Position numbers and translations under genes: made by a program. This document shows, one piece after another, positions 1 to 8,190 of a stretch of DNA of 64,000 bases. Origin of the DNA: an uncultured Opitutia bacterium (lineage in GTDB: Bacteria; Verrucomicrobiota; Verrucomicrobiia; Opitutales; Opitutaceae); assembly GCA_903855985.1 (NCBI GenBank), contig CAIOAO010000103.1, forward strand, positions 1 through 64,000, given 5' to 3'. Under the pieces are notes generated by a model. It did not search any database. It worked only from the letters and a program-made list of their open reading frames with translations, and was not told the origin of the DNA. Within the stretch, counting starts at the first letter, position 1. Each line of letters opens with the position of its first letter.

Positions 1-14
1 CGGGGGCGCCTGCG

Positions 15-935
15 CTACTGCACAAACGCCGCCGTCACCGGCTTGCCGTCGAAATACAGCGGCCGCGGCAGCCCGAGCAGCCAGCACACCGTCGCACCCG
101 TGTCCTCGGTGTTCACCTGCAACTTGGCGTCCTGCGTGAGGTCGTAGCCGGGCTTCACCCCCGGCCCCGCCACCACCCACGGAATGTGCCGGCTGCGCAT
201 ATCGTCCGCGCCATGCCCTTTGCCCGTGCCGCCGTGGTCGGCCGTCAACAACACGACCGTTGAGTCCCGGATTTCCGCGCGATCCAGGGCGGCCAACACG
301 AGCGCAATTTGCACGTCGGTTTTCACCAGCTGGGCCAGCTGCTCGGGCGAACCCCAGCCTTTCTCGTGACCGACAGCGTCGGGGCCGGGAAAATGGATGC
401 AGATCAGCGCGGGCTTCGCGGACTCGATGATTTTCACCGCCTCCGCGGCGACCTGCTCGTCGCTGCATTTGGCGGTGTCCGGCACAAAGACATGCGTGAC
501 GGTGCCGGGTTTGGCCAGCGCCGCGAACTTCGACTTGCCCGCCACCAGCGCCGTCACGTAGCCAGCCTCCGTGGCCATCCCCAGCACCGTCGGCACCGCG
601 GGGTAGAGCTGGCCGGACGCGGGCTGGGAGGTGTTCCAGCTGACGCGGTGCTTGGCCGGTTTCACCGCGGTCAGCAGGCTGGTGCACGAGGGCAGCGTGA
701 CCGCCATATCCGTCGTGCGCGCCCACATCGTGTAGGCACCATCCCGAATCATCCCGTGCATCGCGGGGGTCTCGGAGAGCAGCAGCACATCCGGCCGCAG
801 CCCGTCCACGATGAGAATCACCACGTGTTCGACTGCGGGTAGCGGACGCGCCGGCCGGGGCGCAGATTCGGCGCCCTGTCCGCACAACAAAATCACGGCG
901 GTGAACAACAGGGCGGCCAGCAGGAGGTTTCTCAT
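15..935 (-). CDS. Secreted type I phosphodiesterase / nucleotide pyrophosphatase-like (alkaline phosphatase superfamily)
   Basis: Predicted 306-residue exported hydrolase of the alkaline phosphatase superfamily, closest in look to type I phosphodiesterase/NPP enzymes that cleave phosphodiester or pyrophosphate bonds with two metal ions. A hydrophobic signal peptide (MRNLLLAALLF onward) is followed by the metal-binding IVDGLRPD, a catalytic Thr/Ser region around AVTLPSCTS, DAVGHEKG, and TADHGGTGKGHG near the C-terminus. The ATG at 935 is preferred over an in-frame upstream start because it puts the signal peptide at the N-terminus and excludes low-complexity Arg-rich sequence. It is transcribed divergently from the histidine phosphatase gene; the 202-nt space between them probably holds both promoters. 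The substrate cannot be told from sequence. Confidence 0.85.
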   Translation of the reverse strand: MRNLLLAALLFTAVILLCGQGAESAPRPARPLPAVEHVVILIVDGLRPDVLLLSETPAMHGMIRDGAYTMWARTTDMAVTLPSCTSLLTAVKPAKHRVSWNTSQPASGQLYPAVPTVLGMATEAGYVTALVAGKSKFAALAKPGTVTHVFVPDTAKCSDEQVAAEAVKIIESAKPALICIHFPGPDAVGHEKGWGSPEQLAQLVKTDVQIALVLAALDRAEIRDSTVVLLTADHGGTGKGHGADDMRSRHIPWVVAGPGVKPGYDLTQDAKLQVNTEDTGATVCWLLGLPRPLYFDGKPVTAAFVQ

Positions 936-1137
936 TTCACCCGGATTTTCCCCCGCGCGCGGCGCACCGCAAGCGCACAGTCCCCGTCGCCCTGGCGAAA
1001 GCGCCGCGCCCCGCGTCTGATCACCAGCCTCATCCGCCCACCGACACCCAAAAGTAACAAGGCCGAAAGCGTGGCATGGGTCGCGTAGCGCCCATTTTGG
1101 TGGCGACTCGCCCATTTTTCCCGCCATCAAAACTCTC

Positions 1138-2487
1138 ATGCCTTCGTCCACGATCATGCCCTGCTTCCTCCGCTCTTTCCGCCTCACCTCCTCATCCCTC
1201 CGTATCCTCGTCCTCCTCAGCCTCAGCCTCTTGGCCGCCGCGCCCGCCGTGCGCGCCGCCGAGCCGGAGGGCGAGCTCAAGCTGGTCATCGTGCTCACGC
1301 GCCATGGCGTGCGTTCGCCGCTGCAGACGAACCAGATTCTGGGCAAGTTCGCCGCCGAGCCCTGGCCGGAATGGAGCGTGAAACCCGGCCTGCTCACCCC
1401 GCACGGCCATCAGCAAATGGTCAGGATGGGCGAATACTACCGGGCGCGCTACGTCGCCGCCGGCCTGCTGACCGGTGACCCCGCCAAGGATGCCCCGGCT
1501 GTTTTTTTCCGGGCCAACAACGAACCGCGCACGATGGAGTCCGCCATTGCCCTCGCCGCCGGCCTGTTGCCCGGGACCCCCGAGCCGAACCTGCACACAC
1601 TGCCCAAGGGTCGGATCGATCCTTTGTACCAGCCGGTCAAGGCCGGGACCTCCAAGCCTGACCGCGACCTCGCCGTGGCCGCGGTGCTGGGCCGCATCGG
1701 CAACGACCCGGCCAACCTGACACTGGCCTATCGCGCGGAGTTTGACGCCCTCCAACGCGTCCTTGGGCCAGTCAGCGGCCAACCCGGCAAAACGCCCGTG
1801 ATCGAGCTACCCGGCGCGGTGGTGCACGGCGAGTTTGACCACACCGTGGGGGTGCAGGGCCCCGTGCGCCTGGCGATGCAGATCACCGACGCGCTCCTGC
1901 TGGAATACACCGAGGGCATGCCGATGAAGGATGTCGGCTGGGGCCGGCTCGACTCCGCGACCCTCACCCAGCTGCTCAAGCTGCACTCGCTCTACTTTGA
2001 TCTGACGCAGTCCACGCTCTATGCGGCCCAGGCGCAGGCCTCCAACCTCGCCGACCATGTCCTCCAGACCCTGCAGCGCACCGTCCGGGGCAGTTCGGCG
2101 GAGGGAGCTTTCGGCGAACCGGGGCAAAAATTCGTCCTGATCAGCGGCCACGACACCAACATCATCAACTTCGCCAGTCTGCTCGGCGCCCACTGGTATC
2201 TGCCCGGCACCCAGCAGGACCCCTTGCTCCCCGGCGGCGCCCTGGTGCTCGAACTCCGGCAACACTCCCCGGGCGGCTATTTTGTCCGCGTATTATACGT
2301 GAGCCAGACCTTCGACCAAATCCGCCATCTCCCCCCGCTGTCGCTCGAGCATCCCCCGGCCATCGCCCCCATCTTCATCCCCGGTTGCAGTGAAAACACC
2401 CCCGGCTTTGACGTCCCGTTCGCCAAGTTCGAGGCCCTCCTCCACCGCACGATCGACCCGCAGTTCGTCACGCCCGGCGTGCCGTAA
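1138..2487 (+). CDS. Secreted histidine-type acid phosphatase
   Basis: A 449-residue histidine acid phosphatase (phytase/acid phosphatase clan). The signature RHGVRSP is at residues 55-61, with His56 the expected phospho-accepting nucleophile; the partner catalytic HD pair is in SGHDTN at about residues 338-339. The N-terminus carries a long hydrophobic signal peptide ending near AAAPAVRA, so the protein is probably periplasmic or secreted. A second in-frame ATG (MPCFLR) six codons later is an equally possible start. Substrates of the family include phytate, glucose-1-phosphate and other phosphomonoesters; the exact one is unknown. With the divergent phosphodiesterase it forms a possible phosphate-scavenging pair, though no Pho-box-like site was recognised between them. 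Confidence 0.9.
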   Translation: MPSSTIMPCFLRSFRLTSSSLRILVLLSLSLLAAAPAVRAAEPEGELKLVIVLTRHGVRSPLQTNQILGKFAAEPWPEWSVKPGLLTPHGHQQMVRMGEYYRARYVAAGLLTGDPAKDAPAVFFRANNEPRTMESAIALAAGLLPGTPEPNLHTLPKGRIDPLYQPVKAGTSKPDRDLAVAAVLGRIGNDPANLTLAYRAEFDALQRVLGPVSGQPGKTPVIELPGAVVHGEFDHTVGVQGPVRLAMQITDALLLEYTEGMPMKDVGWGRLDSATLTQLLKLHSLYFDLTQSTLYAAQAQASNLADHVLQTLQRTVRGSSAEGAFGEPGQKFVLISGHDTNIINFASLLGAHWYLPGTQQDPLLPGGALVLELRQHSPGGYFVRVLYVSQTFDQIRHLPPLSLEHPPAIAPIFIPGCSENTPGFDVPFAKFEALLHRTIDPQFVTPGVP

Positions 2488-2531
2488 CGCTGTACGCCGC
2501 CCGCCCCATCCAGCCCAACCTCCGGGGCGAA

Positions 2532-2550
2532 TGTAACCCAATAGGTTACA
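2532..2550. promoter_or_regulatory. Perfect 7+5+7 palindrome, operator-like
   Basis: TGTAACC, five spacer bases (CAATA), then GGTTACA: a perfect inverted repeat about 45 nt after the phosphatase stop and about 110 nt before mnmA. The short AT-containing symmetric arms in a GC-rich background look like a dimeric repressor site. It lacks the following T-run of an intrinsic terminator. No adjacent regulator gene points to a binding protein. Confidence 0.4.
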
Positions 2551-2658
2551 AGGGATCGAGGCGGGCCCCCGGCTGGCCGGCGCGGCGGAGGGCGGCGCGG
2601 ACACGCGCGTGGACCGCTTCATGCCGCCAACCGTGTTGGCCGGACCGCACGCGTTCGT

Positions 2659-3849
2659 TTGACAAACCCCGGCGCCCTCGCGTCGTTTCGTGCCGTGCCT
2701 GCTCCTGAAAAAGTCCTCGTCGCGATGTCTGGCGGCGTGGACAGCTCCGTCGCCGCGCTCCTGCTCCAGCAGTCGGGCGTGCCGGTCGTGGGCGCGTACA
2801 TGAAGAACTGGATCAACGAGGACAACGTCCTCGGCGACTGCCCGTGGCAGCAGGACATCCTGGACGCCCGCGCGGTCTGCGACCGGCTCGGGATCGAGTT
2901 TCGCGTCGTCAACCTCATGGCGGACTACCGTCGGCTCGTGGTGGACTACCTGCTCGACGGCTACCAGCGCGGCCAGACGCCCAATCCCGACGTGATGTGC
3001 AACAGCCGGGTGAAGTTCGGCGTGTTCCGCGCCTACGCCGAGGCCGAGGGGTTCTCCGCGCTGGCCACTGGGCACTCCGCCCGGCGGGTGGAGGCAGGAA
3101 CATCCGAAGCGGGTCGGGCATTACGCCCGACATCCGAAATGCAGGTCGGGCGTAAAGCCCGACCCACATCGGGAACTGAGTTCGCCTTGCTCGAGGGCTT
3201 GGACAAAAACAAGGACCAGTCCTATTTCCTCGCGCTGCTCAACCAGGCCCAGCTGCGCTTCGCGCGCTTCCCCATCGGCCACCTCGAAAAACCCGAGCTG
3301 CGCGCGCTCGCCCGCGAGGCCGGCCTCACCACCGCTGGTAAAAAGGACAGCCAGGGCATCTGCTTCATCGGCGAGGTGAAGATGGCGGATTTCCTGCAAG
3401 CCTACGTCCCCGACGCGCCGGGACCAATCGTCCGCGCCAGTGATGGACGCGAACTCGGCCAGCACCGCGGACTCCACTTCTATACGATTGGCCAGCGCCG
3501 GGGCATTCGGGTGCCGTCCAACACGGACAACGAGGCATACGTCGTGGTCGGCAAGCGTGCCTCCGACCGCGCCCTGCTTGTCGCCTTCGACCACGCCGAC
3601 GCCCCCGGCCTGTTTCAAACCGAAGTCCGCGTCCATAGCTTGAGCTGGACCGGGGAAGCCCTCACTACGCCGCAGACCCTCGAGGGCCGCGTCCGCTACC
3701 GCGACCCGCGCGTCAAACTGGAGTTCATCCCCACCGAAGCCGGCAGCGCCCTGATCAAGTTCTCCGAGCCCCAGCGTGGCCTCGCCTCCGGCCAGATTCT
3801 CGCACTCTACGACGGCGAGCGATTGCTGGGCGGCGGCGTGTATCAATAA
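2659..3849 (+). CDS. mnmA: tRNA-specific 2-thiouridylase MnmA with an in-frame repeat insertion
   Basis: Cytoplasmic ATP-dependent sulfurtransferase that makes 2-thiouridine at the wobble position of tRNAs for Lys, Glu and Gln. Visible motifs are the PP-loop SGGVDSS, the first catalytic Cys in [20 protein letters not shown], and the second catalytic Cys in SQGICFIGE. The listed start is TTG at 2659; a GTG at 2695, just before [11 protein letters not shown], is an equally good choice and no clear ribosome site decides. Between ATGHSARRV and [11 protein letters not shown] lie about 30 residues absent from ordinary MnmA proteins. They are encoded by two inverted copies of a palindromic repeat (3113-3164). 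The frame is kept and all catalytic motifs are intact, so the enzyme is probably functional, with an extra surface loop. Confidence 0.93.
   Translation: MTNPGALASFRAVPAPEKVLVAMSGGVDSSVAALLLQQSGVPVVGAYMKNWINEDNVLGDCPWQQDILDARAVCDRLGIEFRVVNLMADYRRLVVDYLLDGYQRGQTPNPDVMCNSRVKFGVFRAYAEAEGFSALATGHSARRVEAGTSEAGRALRPTSEMQVGRKARPTSGTEFALLEGLDKNKDQSYFLALLNQAQLRFARFPIGHLEKPELRALAREAGLTTAGKKDSQGICFIGEVKMADFLQAYVPDAPGPIVRASDGRELGQHRGLHFYTIGQRRGIRVPSNTDNEAYVVVGKRASDRALLVAFDHADAPGLFQTEVRVHSLSWTGEALTTPQTLEGRVRYRDPRVKLEFIPTEAGSALIKFSEPQRGLASGQILALYDGERLLGGGVYQ
3113..3164. repeat. Inverted pair of REP-like palindromes inside mnmA
   Basis: Copy 1 (3113-3131) is GTCGGGCATTACGCCCGAC, and copy 2 (3145-3163) is GTCGGGCGTAAAGCCCGAC. 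Each folds into a 7-bp hairpin with a 5-nt loop. They are inverted relative to each other: the complement of copy 2 differs from copy 1 by one base. The 13 nt between them, plus flanking sequence, are translated as part of MnmA. The arrangement resembles BIME/REP doublets, which normally lie between genes. Confidence 0.85.
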
Positions 3850-4047
3850 GGCAAAGCTGCGGCGGCCGGGCTTCGGCCCAAGGTGGGCGCCGATTTGCAT
3901 GGCAGCGACTTCTCGCTGTCGACTCCACGGCGAGCTCGCGCCCAAAGCGTCGGTCGGAAAACCGAAGCCCATCCCAGAACCGACGCGCAAACATCCTCCC
4001 GCAAAACGCGTGACGCCGCGAATCATGCCAGCACACTCTCCGGCACC
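3850..4047. repeat. Gap between mnmA and the FUSC gene with short hairpins
   Basis: 198 nt without a convincing gene. They hold a GGGC-TTCG-GCCC mini-hairpin just after mnmA and a CAGCGA/TCGCTG stem (3903-3918). The sequence is open in the frame of the downstream gene, but the encoded residues are low complexity, so I leave them out of the FUSC protein. It may be another degenerate dispersed repeat; no promoter was recognised. Confidence 0.4.
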
Positions 4048-6237
4048 ATGACGCAGGCGCCGCAGGCCAGCATCGACAAGCTCGCGGAGCGCGAGGCCCT
4101 CTATCCCGAACTCGGGCGGGCGCTGCGTACCACGGTGGCGTTCATGGTGCCGCTCATCCTGGGCCACTACGGCCTCTTGACGGGGCCCGTGGTGTTCGCC
4201 GCTATCGCGGCCCAGAACGTGGCGCTGATTGATATCCGCGGTGATTACGGCGTCCGCCTCGGCCTGCTGCTGGGCAAGGCCCTGATTCTCACCGCCGCCA
4301 CCTGGCTCGGCTGCATGGTCGGCGGGAGCCTCGTCGCCGCCGTGCTCGCGACGGCCCTGATCGCCGTCGGCATGGGCCTGTGGCGCCACTTAAGCGCGGA
4401 CTACGGCCCGTCGGTCGCGGCCGCGTCCGCCCTGCTCTTCCTGATCGCCCTCGCCACGCCCGAGATTCCCTCGGCCCACGTCGCGCGCTACGCATTCTGC
4501 GGCGCGCTCTGGGGTGTCGCGCTGCAGGCCTCGTTCTGGCCGTTCCGGCCCCAGCACCCGCTGCGGCAATCGCTGGCAGAGACCTGGCTGGCCGTCGGCG
4601 AGCTGTTCGCGGCACTGGCACTGGAGGACGAGCGCGACGAGACCACTCGTCAGCATGACATCGCCCAAAAGGAGGCGGTGTTGCGCAGCGCGCTCGACCA
4701 CACCAGCGCCCTGCTCGCGCCCGCAGGCGCGACCCCGCCCAGCCGGCTGCAGCAGCGGCTCGATGCCCTCAATCTCACCGCCGCGCGGCTGGCCACGCGC
4801 GTCGGCGTCTTCAACACCGCGTTCGAGGCGCTGCGGCCGGGCCCGGAGTTCGCCCAGCTCGCCCCCGCCGTGCAGCCGGTGTTCACCTCGCTCACCAATA
4901 CGGCCCGCACCGTCGCGCTCGCCGTCGTGTCCCGCCAGCCCGCCCACCTCGCCACCGCGGAGGTCCGGCTGAGCCGGCTGACCAACCTCATCGCCGTGCT
5001 GCAGGCGCGCATCACCTCCCACGCCGTCACGTCGCCACGCTGCACCGAGCTGGTCCAACTGCTGCGCCAGGTCGCCGCCCAGGTGGCCGTGCTGCTCCCG
5101 CAACTGTCCGCCACGAGCGACCGGGCGGCGGAGAGCGGCGCGTTTTCCCTCGAGTTGTTCGACCTCGATGCGTGGACGCTGCGACCGTTCGCCGCGACGC
5201 TCAACCAGAGCCGCCGCATCGACCCGGCTCTGGTGCGTTTCACCGCCCGGCTGGCGGTTCTGCTGATGGTCGGCGTCGGCCTCTTCGAATACTGGCATCT
5301 TCCGCGCGGCTACTGGCTGCCGCTCACGATCGTAGTCGTGCTGCAACCCGACTACGGCTCCACCCGCCAGCGCGCCGCGCAACGCCTGATCGGCACGCTC
5401 ATCGGCGGCATCCTTGCGAGCCTGCTGCTCTGGCTAAAACTGCCCGCCCTGGTCCTACTGGCCGCGACCGCGGCGACGATCTTCGGCTTTGCCTACATGC
5501 TGCGGAAAAACTACGCGCTCGCGGTGTTCTTCATCACGCTGATGATCGTGCTGCTGACGGAGGCCTCCAGCGCCGTGACGCTCGAGTTCACGATCTCCCG
5601 TCTGGTCGCGACGGCCGCGGGCGGCGGACTGGCCATGCTGGCCGCGCTGCTGTTCTGGCCGGTGTGGGAGCGCCAGCGCTTCCCCGCCTACCTCGCGGAC
5701 GCCCTGCGCGCCAACCGCGTTTATCTGCAACTCCTGCAAGCCCGGCTGACGGCCGGCGGATCCTATGACGCCCCCGCCATCGCCGCGAAACGCCGCGTCG
5801 AGACTGCCAACGGCGTCGTCTTCGCCTCGCTCCAGCGCATGGCGGCCGATCCGAAGCACCAGCAGTACGGCCTCACCCAGGCCGCGGCCATCGCCAACGG
5901 CAACCAGCGCCTCACCCGCGCGCTGACGACCATCGCCCTCCACCTCACGCCCGGCTCCCCGCTCGCCCAGCCCGAGGCCGCACGCTTTGGAACGCTGGCC
6001 GGCGACGCCCTCGAAGCCCTCGCGGTGAGCGCCGGCGCAAGCGCAGAGTCCCCCGCTGCACTCGCCCATTTGCTCTCCGCACTCGAATCTTACCAAGCCC
6101 CCATCCCGGCCGCGAACGTCGCGCGCGAGCACTGGGTCTTCGGCCAAATGAGCCGCGCCGCCCTCGAACTGAGCGCCATGCTCCTCGCCGCCTCGCCCCC
6201 CACCGACGCGACCGCTCCCGTCACCGCCCTGGGGTGA
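4048..6237 (+). CDS. FUSC-family inner-membrane protein (aromatic acid exporter-like)
   Basis: A 729-residue integral membrane protein of the FUSC/YccS type. It shows the two-block layout of that family: an N-terminal group of hydrophobic helices (from about LRTTVAFMVPLILGHYG), a long soluble helical middle, then a second membrane block beginning near FTARLAVLLMVGVG. The second block holds the family-like stretch RGYWLPLTIVVVLQPDYGST, followed by a C-terminal soluble region. Family members are linked to efflux of aromatic carboxylic acids or fusaric acid, but partners (a membrane-fusion protein and an outer-membrane channel) are not adjacent. The ATG at 4048 is chosen because the longer reading frame from 3883 adds unconserved-looking residues. 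It is monocistronic as far as can be seen. Confidence 0.85.
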   Translation: MTQAPQASIDKLAEREALYPELGRALRTTVAFMVPLILGHYGLLTGPVVFAAIAAQNVALIDIRGDYGVRLGLLLGKALILTAATWLGCMVGGSLVAAVLATALIAVGMGLWRHLSADYGPSVAAASALLFLIALATPEIPSAHVARYAFCGALWGVALQASFWPFRPQHPLRQSLAETWLAVGELFAALALEDERDETTRQHDIAQKEAVLRSALDHTSALLAPAGATPPSRLQQRLDALNLTAARLATRVGVFNTAFEALRPGPEFAQLAPAVQPVFTSLTNTARTVALAVVSRQPAHLATAEVRLSRLTNLIAVLQARITSHAVTSPRCTELVQLLRQVAAQVAVLLPQLSATSDRAAESGAFSLELFDLDAWTLRPFAATLNQSRRIDPALVRFTARLAVLLMVGVGLFEYWHLPRGYWLPLTIVVVLQPDYGSTRQRAAQRLIGTLIGGILASLLLWLKLPALVLLAATAATIFGFAYMLRKNYALAVFFITLMIVLLTEASSAVTLEFTISRLVATAAGGGLAMLAALLFWPVWERQRFPAYLADALRANRVYLQLLQARLTAGGSYDAPAIAAKRRVETANGVVFASLQRMAADPKHQQYGLTQAAAIANGNQRLTRALTTIALHLTPGSPLAQPEAARFGTLAGDALEALAVSAGASAESPAALAHLLSALESYQAPIPAANVAREHWVFGQMSRAALELSAMLLAASPPTDATAPVTALG

Positions 6238-6388
6238 CCGTGCCATCTCCGCCGGAAGTCTTGGCCGGCAAGCCTCGTTCAGGGATCTGAAACGGAGCGG
6301 GGTTTGGGGCTTGGGGTTGAGGGAATTGCCCGCTTAGCTCCCCACCGCCCCGACCCGTTCCTTACCCCAAACTTTAAAGGACTGCCCC

Positions 6389-6760
6389 ATGATCCCGGAC
6401 CAGCTGCTGAAAATAATGGAGAAGGACGGCGTGGTGGCCATCGCCACCGTGGGGCCGGACGGTCCGCACCTCGTCAACACGTGGAACAGCTACCTCAAAA
6501 TCTCCCCGGACGGGCGGCTGCTCATCCCCGCCGGCTACATGCACAAGACCGAGGCCAACATTAAGCACAATCCCCACGTCTTGATTACGCTGGGGAGCAG
6601 CAAGATTGCGGGCCTGCATGGTCCAGGGGCCGGGTACCTGATCAAGGGCCAGGGGCGGTTCATGACCTCCGGCCCGGATTTTGACTTTATGAAGGAGAAG
6701 TTCAGCTGGCTGCGGGCCACCCTAACCGTGACCATTGAGTCGGCGAATCAAACTTGGTGA
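6389..6760 (+). CDS. Pyridoxamine 5'-phosphate oxidase-like FMN-binding protein
   Basis: A 123-residue single-domain split-barrel flavoprotein. It begins MIPDQLLKIMEKDGVVAIATVGPDG, the usual entry of PNPOx-like proteins, and continues with a central segment giving NTWNSYLKI and LLIPAGYMHKTEANI. Members bind FMN (or F420 or heme) and reduce varied small molecules. The short length fits a general flavin reductase or stress protein rather than true PdxH, which is longer. An AAAGGA seven bases before the ATG supports the start. The 151-nt upstream gap holds only a GC-rich stretch. Physiological role unknown. Confidence 0.8.
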   Translation: MIPDQLLKIMEKDGVVAIATVGPDGPHLVNTWNSYLKISPDGRLLIPAGYMHKTEANIKHNPHVLITLGSSKIAGLHGPGAGYLIKGQGRFMTSGPDFDFMKEKFSWLRATLTVTIESANQTW

Positions 6761-6808
6761 GACCTCTTCCCGCGCGGGCCAAGTGACCGGAAGGCGCCGC
6801 AGGGCCAC

Positions 6809-7444
6809 TCACCGCACCGACGCCAGTGCAAGGCTGAGCGCAAAGGCGAGGAAGACCACGCCGAGGGCGCGGTTGATCCAGTGACCGTAGCGCAGGAATT
6901 TTCCGCGGACGTCCTCCCGGGCGAACACCACTGAGACGAACGTGAACCACGCCATCGTCGCCAAGCTCATCCACAGACCGTAGCCCGCTTGGATCAGCTT
7001 TGGCGTCGTCGGGCTGACGACGAGGACGAAGAGGGAAATGAAAAAGAGCGTCGCCTTGGGGTTCAGGGCGTTCGTCAAAAAGCCCGTGGCGAACGCGCCA
7101 TGGGGCTTCGGGATCAACGCCGTGCCGGCGCCCGTGATTTCCGCGGTGCGGCGCGGTTTCGCGCGCAGCGACTGCACGCCGATCCACGCGATGTAGGCGG
7201 CGCCGGCATACTTCACCACGCTGAACCAGAGCACCGAGCTGCGGAGGAGGAGGCCGAGCCCGAGCAGCGAATACGTGACGTGCAACAGGATCGCCACGCC
7301 AATGCCGAGGCTGGTCCAGATCGCGGTGCGGCGGCCGTGCGTAAGGCTCTGCTTCAGGACGATCGCGAAGTCGGGTCCCGGGCTCGCCACCGCCAGCAGG
7401 TGGGCGAGCGCCACCTGGGAAAACTCGATCCAGTAATCGTGCAT
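6809..7444 (-). CDS. LysE/RhtB-family amino acid exporter
   Basis: A 211-residue inner-membrane protein with about six hydrophobic segments. The diagnostic SPGPDFAIVLKQSL motif is in the first third (AHLLAVASPGPDF), and the rest follows the LysE/RhtB pattern (GIGVAILLHVTYSLLGL; FLTNALNPKATLFF). Family members export amino acids or related compounds using the proton gradient. The substrate cannot be assigned. It faces the convergent PNPOx-like gene with a 48-nt gap. A palindromic dispersed repeat lies 18 nt upstream of its start, between it and the TPR lipoprotein gene, so its promoter must overlap or lie within that repeat. Confidence 0.88.
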   Translation of the reverse strand: MHDYWIEFSQVALAHLLAVASPGPDFAIVLKQSLTHGRRTAIWTSLGIGVAILLHVTYSLLGLGLLLRSSVLWFSVVKYAGAAYIAWIGVQSLRAKPRRTAEITGAGTALIPKPHGAFATGFLTNALNPKATLFFISLFVLVVSPTTPKLIQAGYGLWMSLATMAWFTFVSVVFAREDVRGKFLRYGHWINRALGVVFLAFALSLALASVR

Positions 7445-7461
7445 GGGCGGTCAGGTGGCTT

Positions 7462-7535
7462 TTGCCCGCGAATGAGGCGGATGGACGCGAAGCAGAAGAT
7501 TAGACTTCGCGCAAATTCGCGTGCTTCGCGGGCAA
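7462..7535. repeat. Dispersed palindromic element, family A copy 1
   Basis: Bounded by a perfect 11-bp inverted repeat: TTGCCCGCGAA at 7462-7472 and TTCGCGGGCAA at 7525-7535. The right 30 nt (7506-7535) match 27 of 30 bases with the right end of another element at 31481-31510, which shows a shared repeat family. It sits between lysE and the TPR lipoprotein gene. Confidence 0.85.
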
Positions 7536-7543
7536 CCTCATCC

Positions 7544-8044
7544 TCACAGCGCGATGTCCTTGAAGGCCGGGTTCGCCAGGATGCGGTCGAGCTGCTTGCC
7601 GTCGGCGAAGGCGCCGAGGGCGCGATCATCCGGGTGATTCTTTTGCGCCTTTTCCAACAGGCTCCGGGCATCGTCGGCCCGGCCAAGCAGCGCCAGCGCG
7701 TAAACCTGCTGCAGCAGCGCTTCCGTCTTTTTGTCGTCCGCCTTGTACTGGTCGCGCGCCGCATCCCGCATCTGCTCGTAGGCCTGCTTGGCGCCGGCCC
7801 GGTTGTCGAGCCGCCGGCGGACCACGCCGAGGCTTTGCCAGTACTCCGGCGTGTCCGGGCACAGCGCCGTGGCCTTGATCAGCAGCGGTTCCGCCCGGGC
7901 GTAGTTGCGCAGCGTGAATGCGAACTGGGCCTCGCTGGCGATATTCGCCGCTTCCTTGCGCTGGAGAGATGTGATCTCCTTGCGCCCGCACCCCGTGGTG
8001 AACACGGCGGACAGGAGGAGCAGCAGGCAAAGGAGGCGGTGCAT
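7544..8044 (-). CDS. TPR-containing lipoprotein
   Basis: A 166-residue predicted lipoprotein. The N-terminus MHRLLCLLLLLSAVFTTGC is a signal peptide ending in a lipobox with Cys19 as the likely lipidated residue. After it come helical pairs typical of tetratricopeptide repeats (ANIASEAQFAFTLRNYARAEPL; PEYWQSLGVVRRRLDNRAGA; ALLQQVYALALLGRADDA). The role is probably as a scaffold for protein contacts at the membrane. It lies downstream of the GspE/PilB-type ATPase gene on the same strand, but 146 nt away, so co-transcription is possible but not obvious. A longer in-frame start exists upstream and is rejected because it would bury the lipoprotein signal. Confidence 0.8.
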   Translation of the reverse strand: MHRLLCLLLLLSAVFTTGCGRKEITSLQRKEAANIASEAQFAFTLRNYARAEPLLIKATALCPDTPEYWQSLGVVRRRLDNRAGAKQAYEQMRDAARDQYKADDKKTEALLQQVYALALLGRADDARSLLEKAQKNHPDDRALGAFADGKQLDRILANPAFKDIAL

Positions 8045-8190
8045 GGGAAGATTGGGGCCGACGGGATGAGGCCGGGCCTGCACAGCAGGCAACGAAGGAA
8101 ACGGGGAGGCAAGCCAAGGCATTGCGGGACCCTCATCCGGCCCGATGCGCCCCGGCGGACAACGCGGTGCGGGCGGGCAAAACCGGCGCC

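Noticed and set aside
936-1397. N-terminal extension of the phosphodiesterase to an upstream start
   Set aside because: The extension is Arg/Ser-rich without resemblance, overlaps the divergent gene, and would bury the signal peptide that begins at 935.
6238-6388. A gene or regulatory RNA between the FUSC gene and the PNPOx-like gene
   Set aside because: Only short GC-rich self-complementary patches, with no stable ordered structure or family resemblance.
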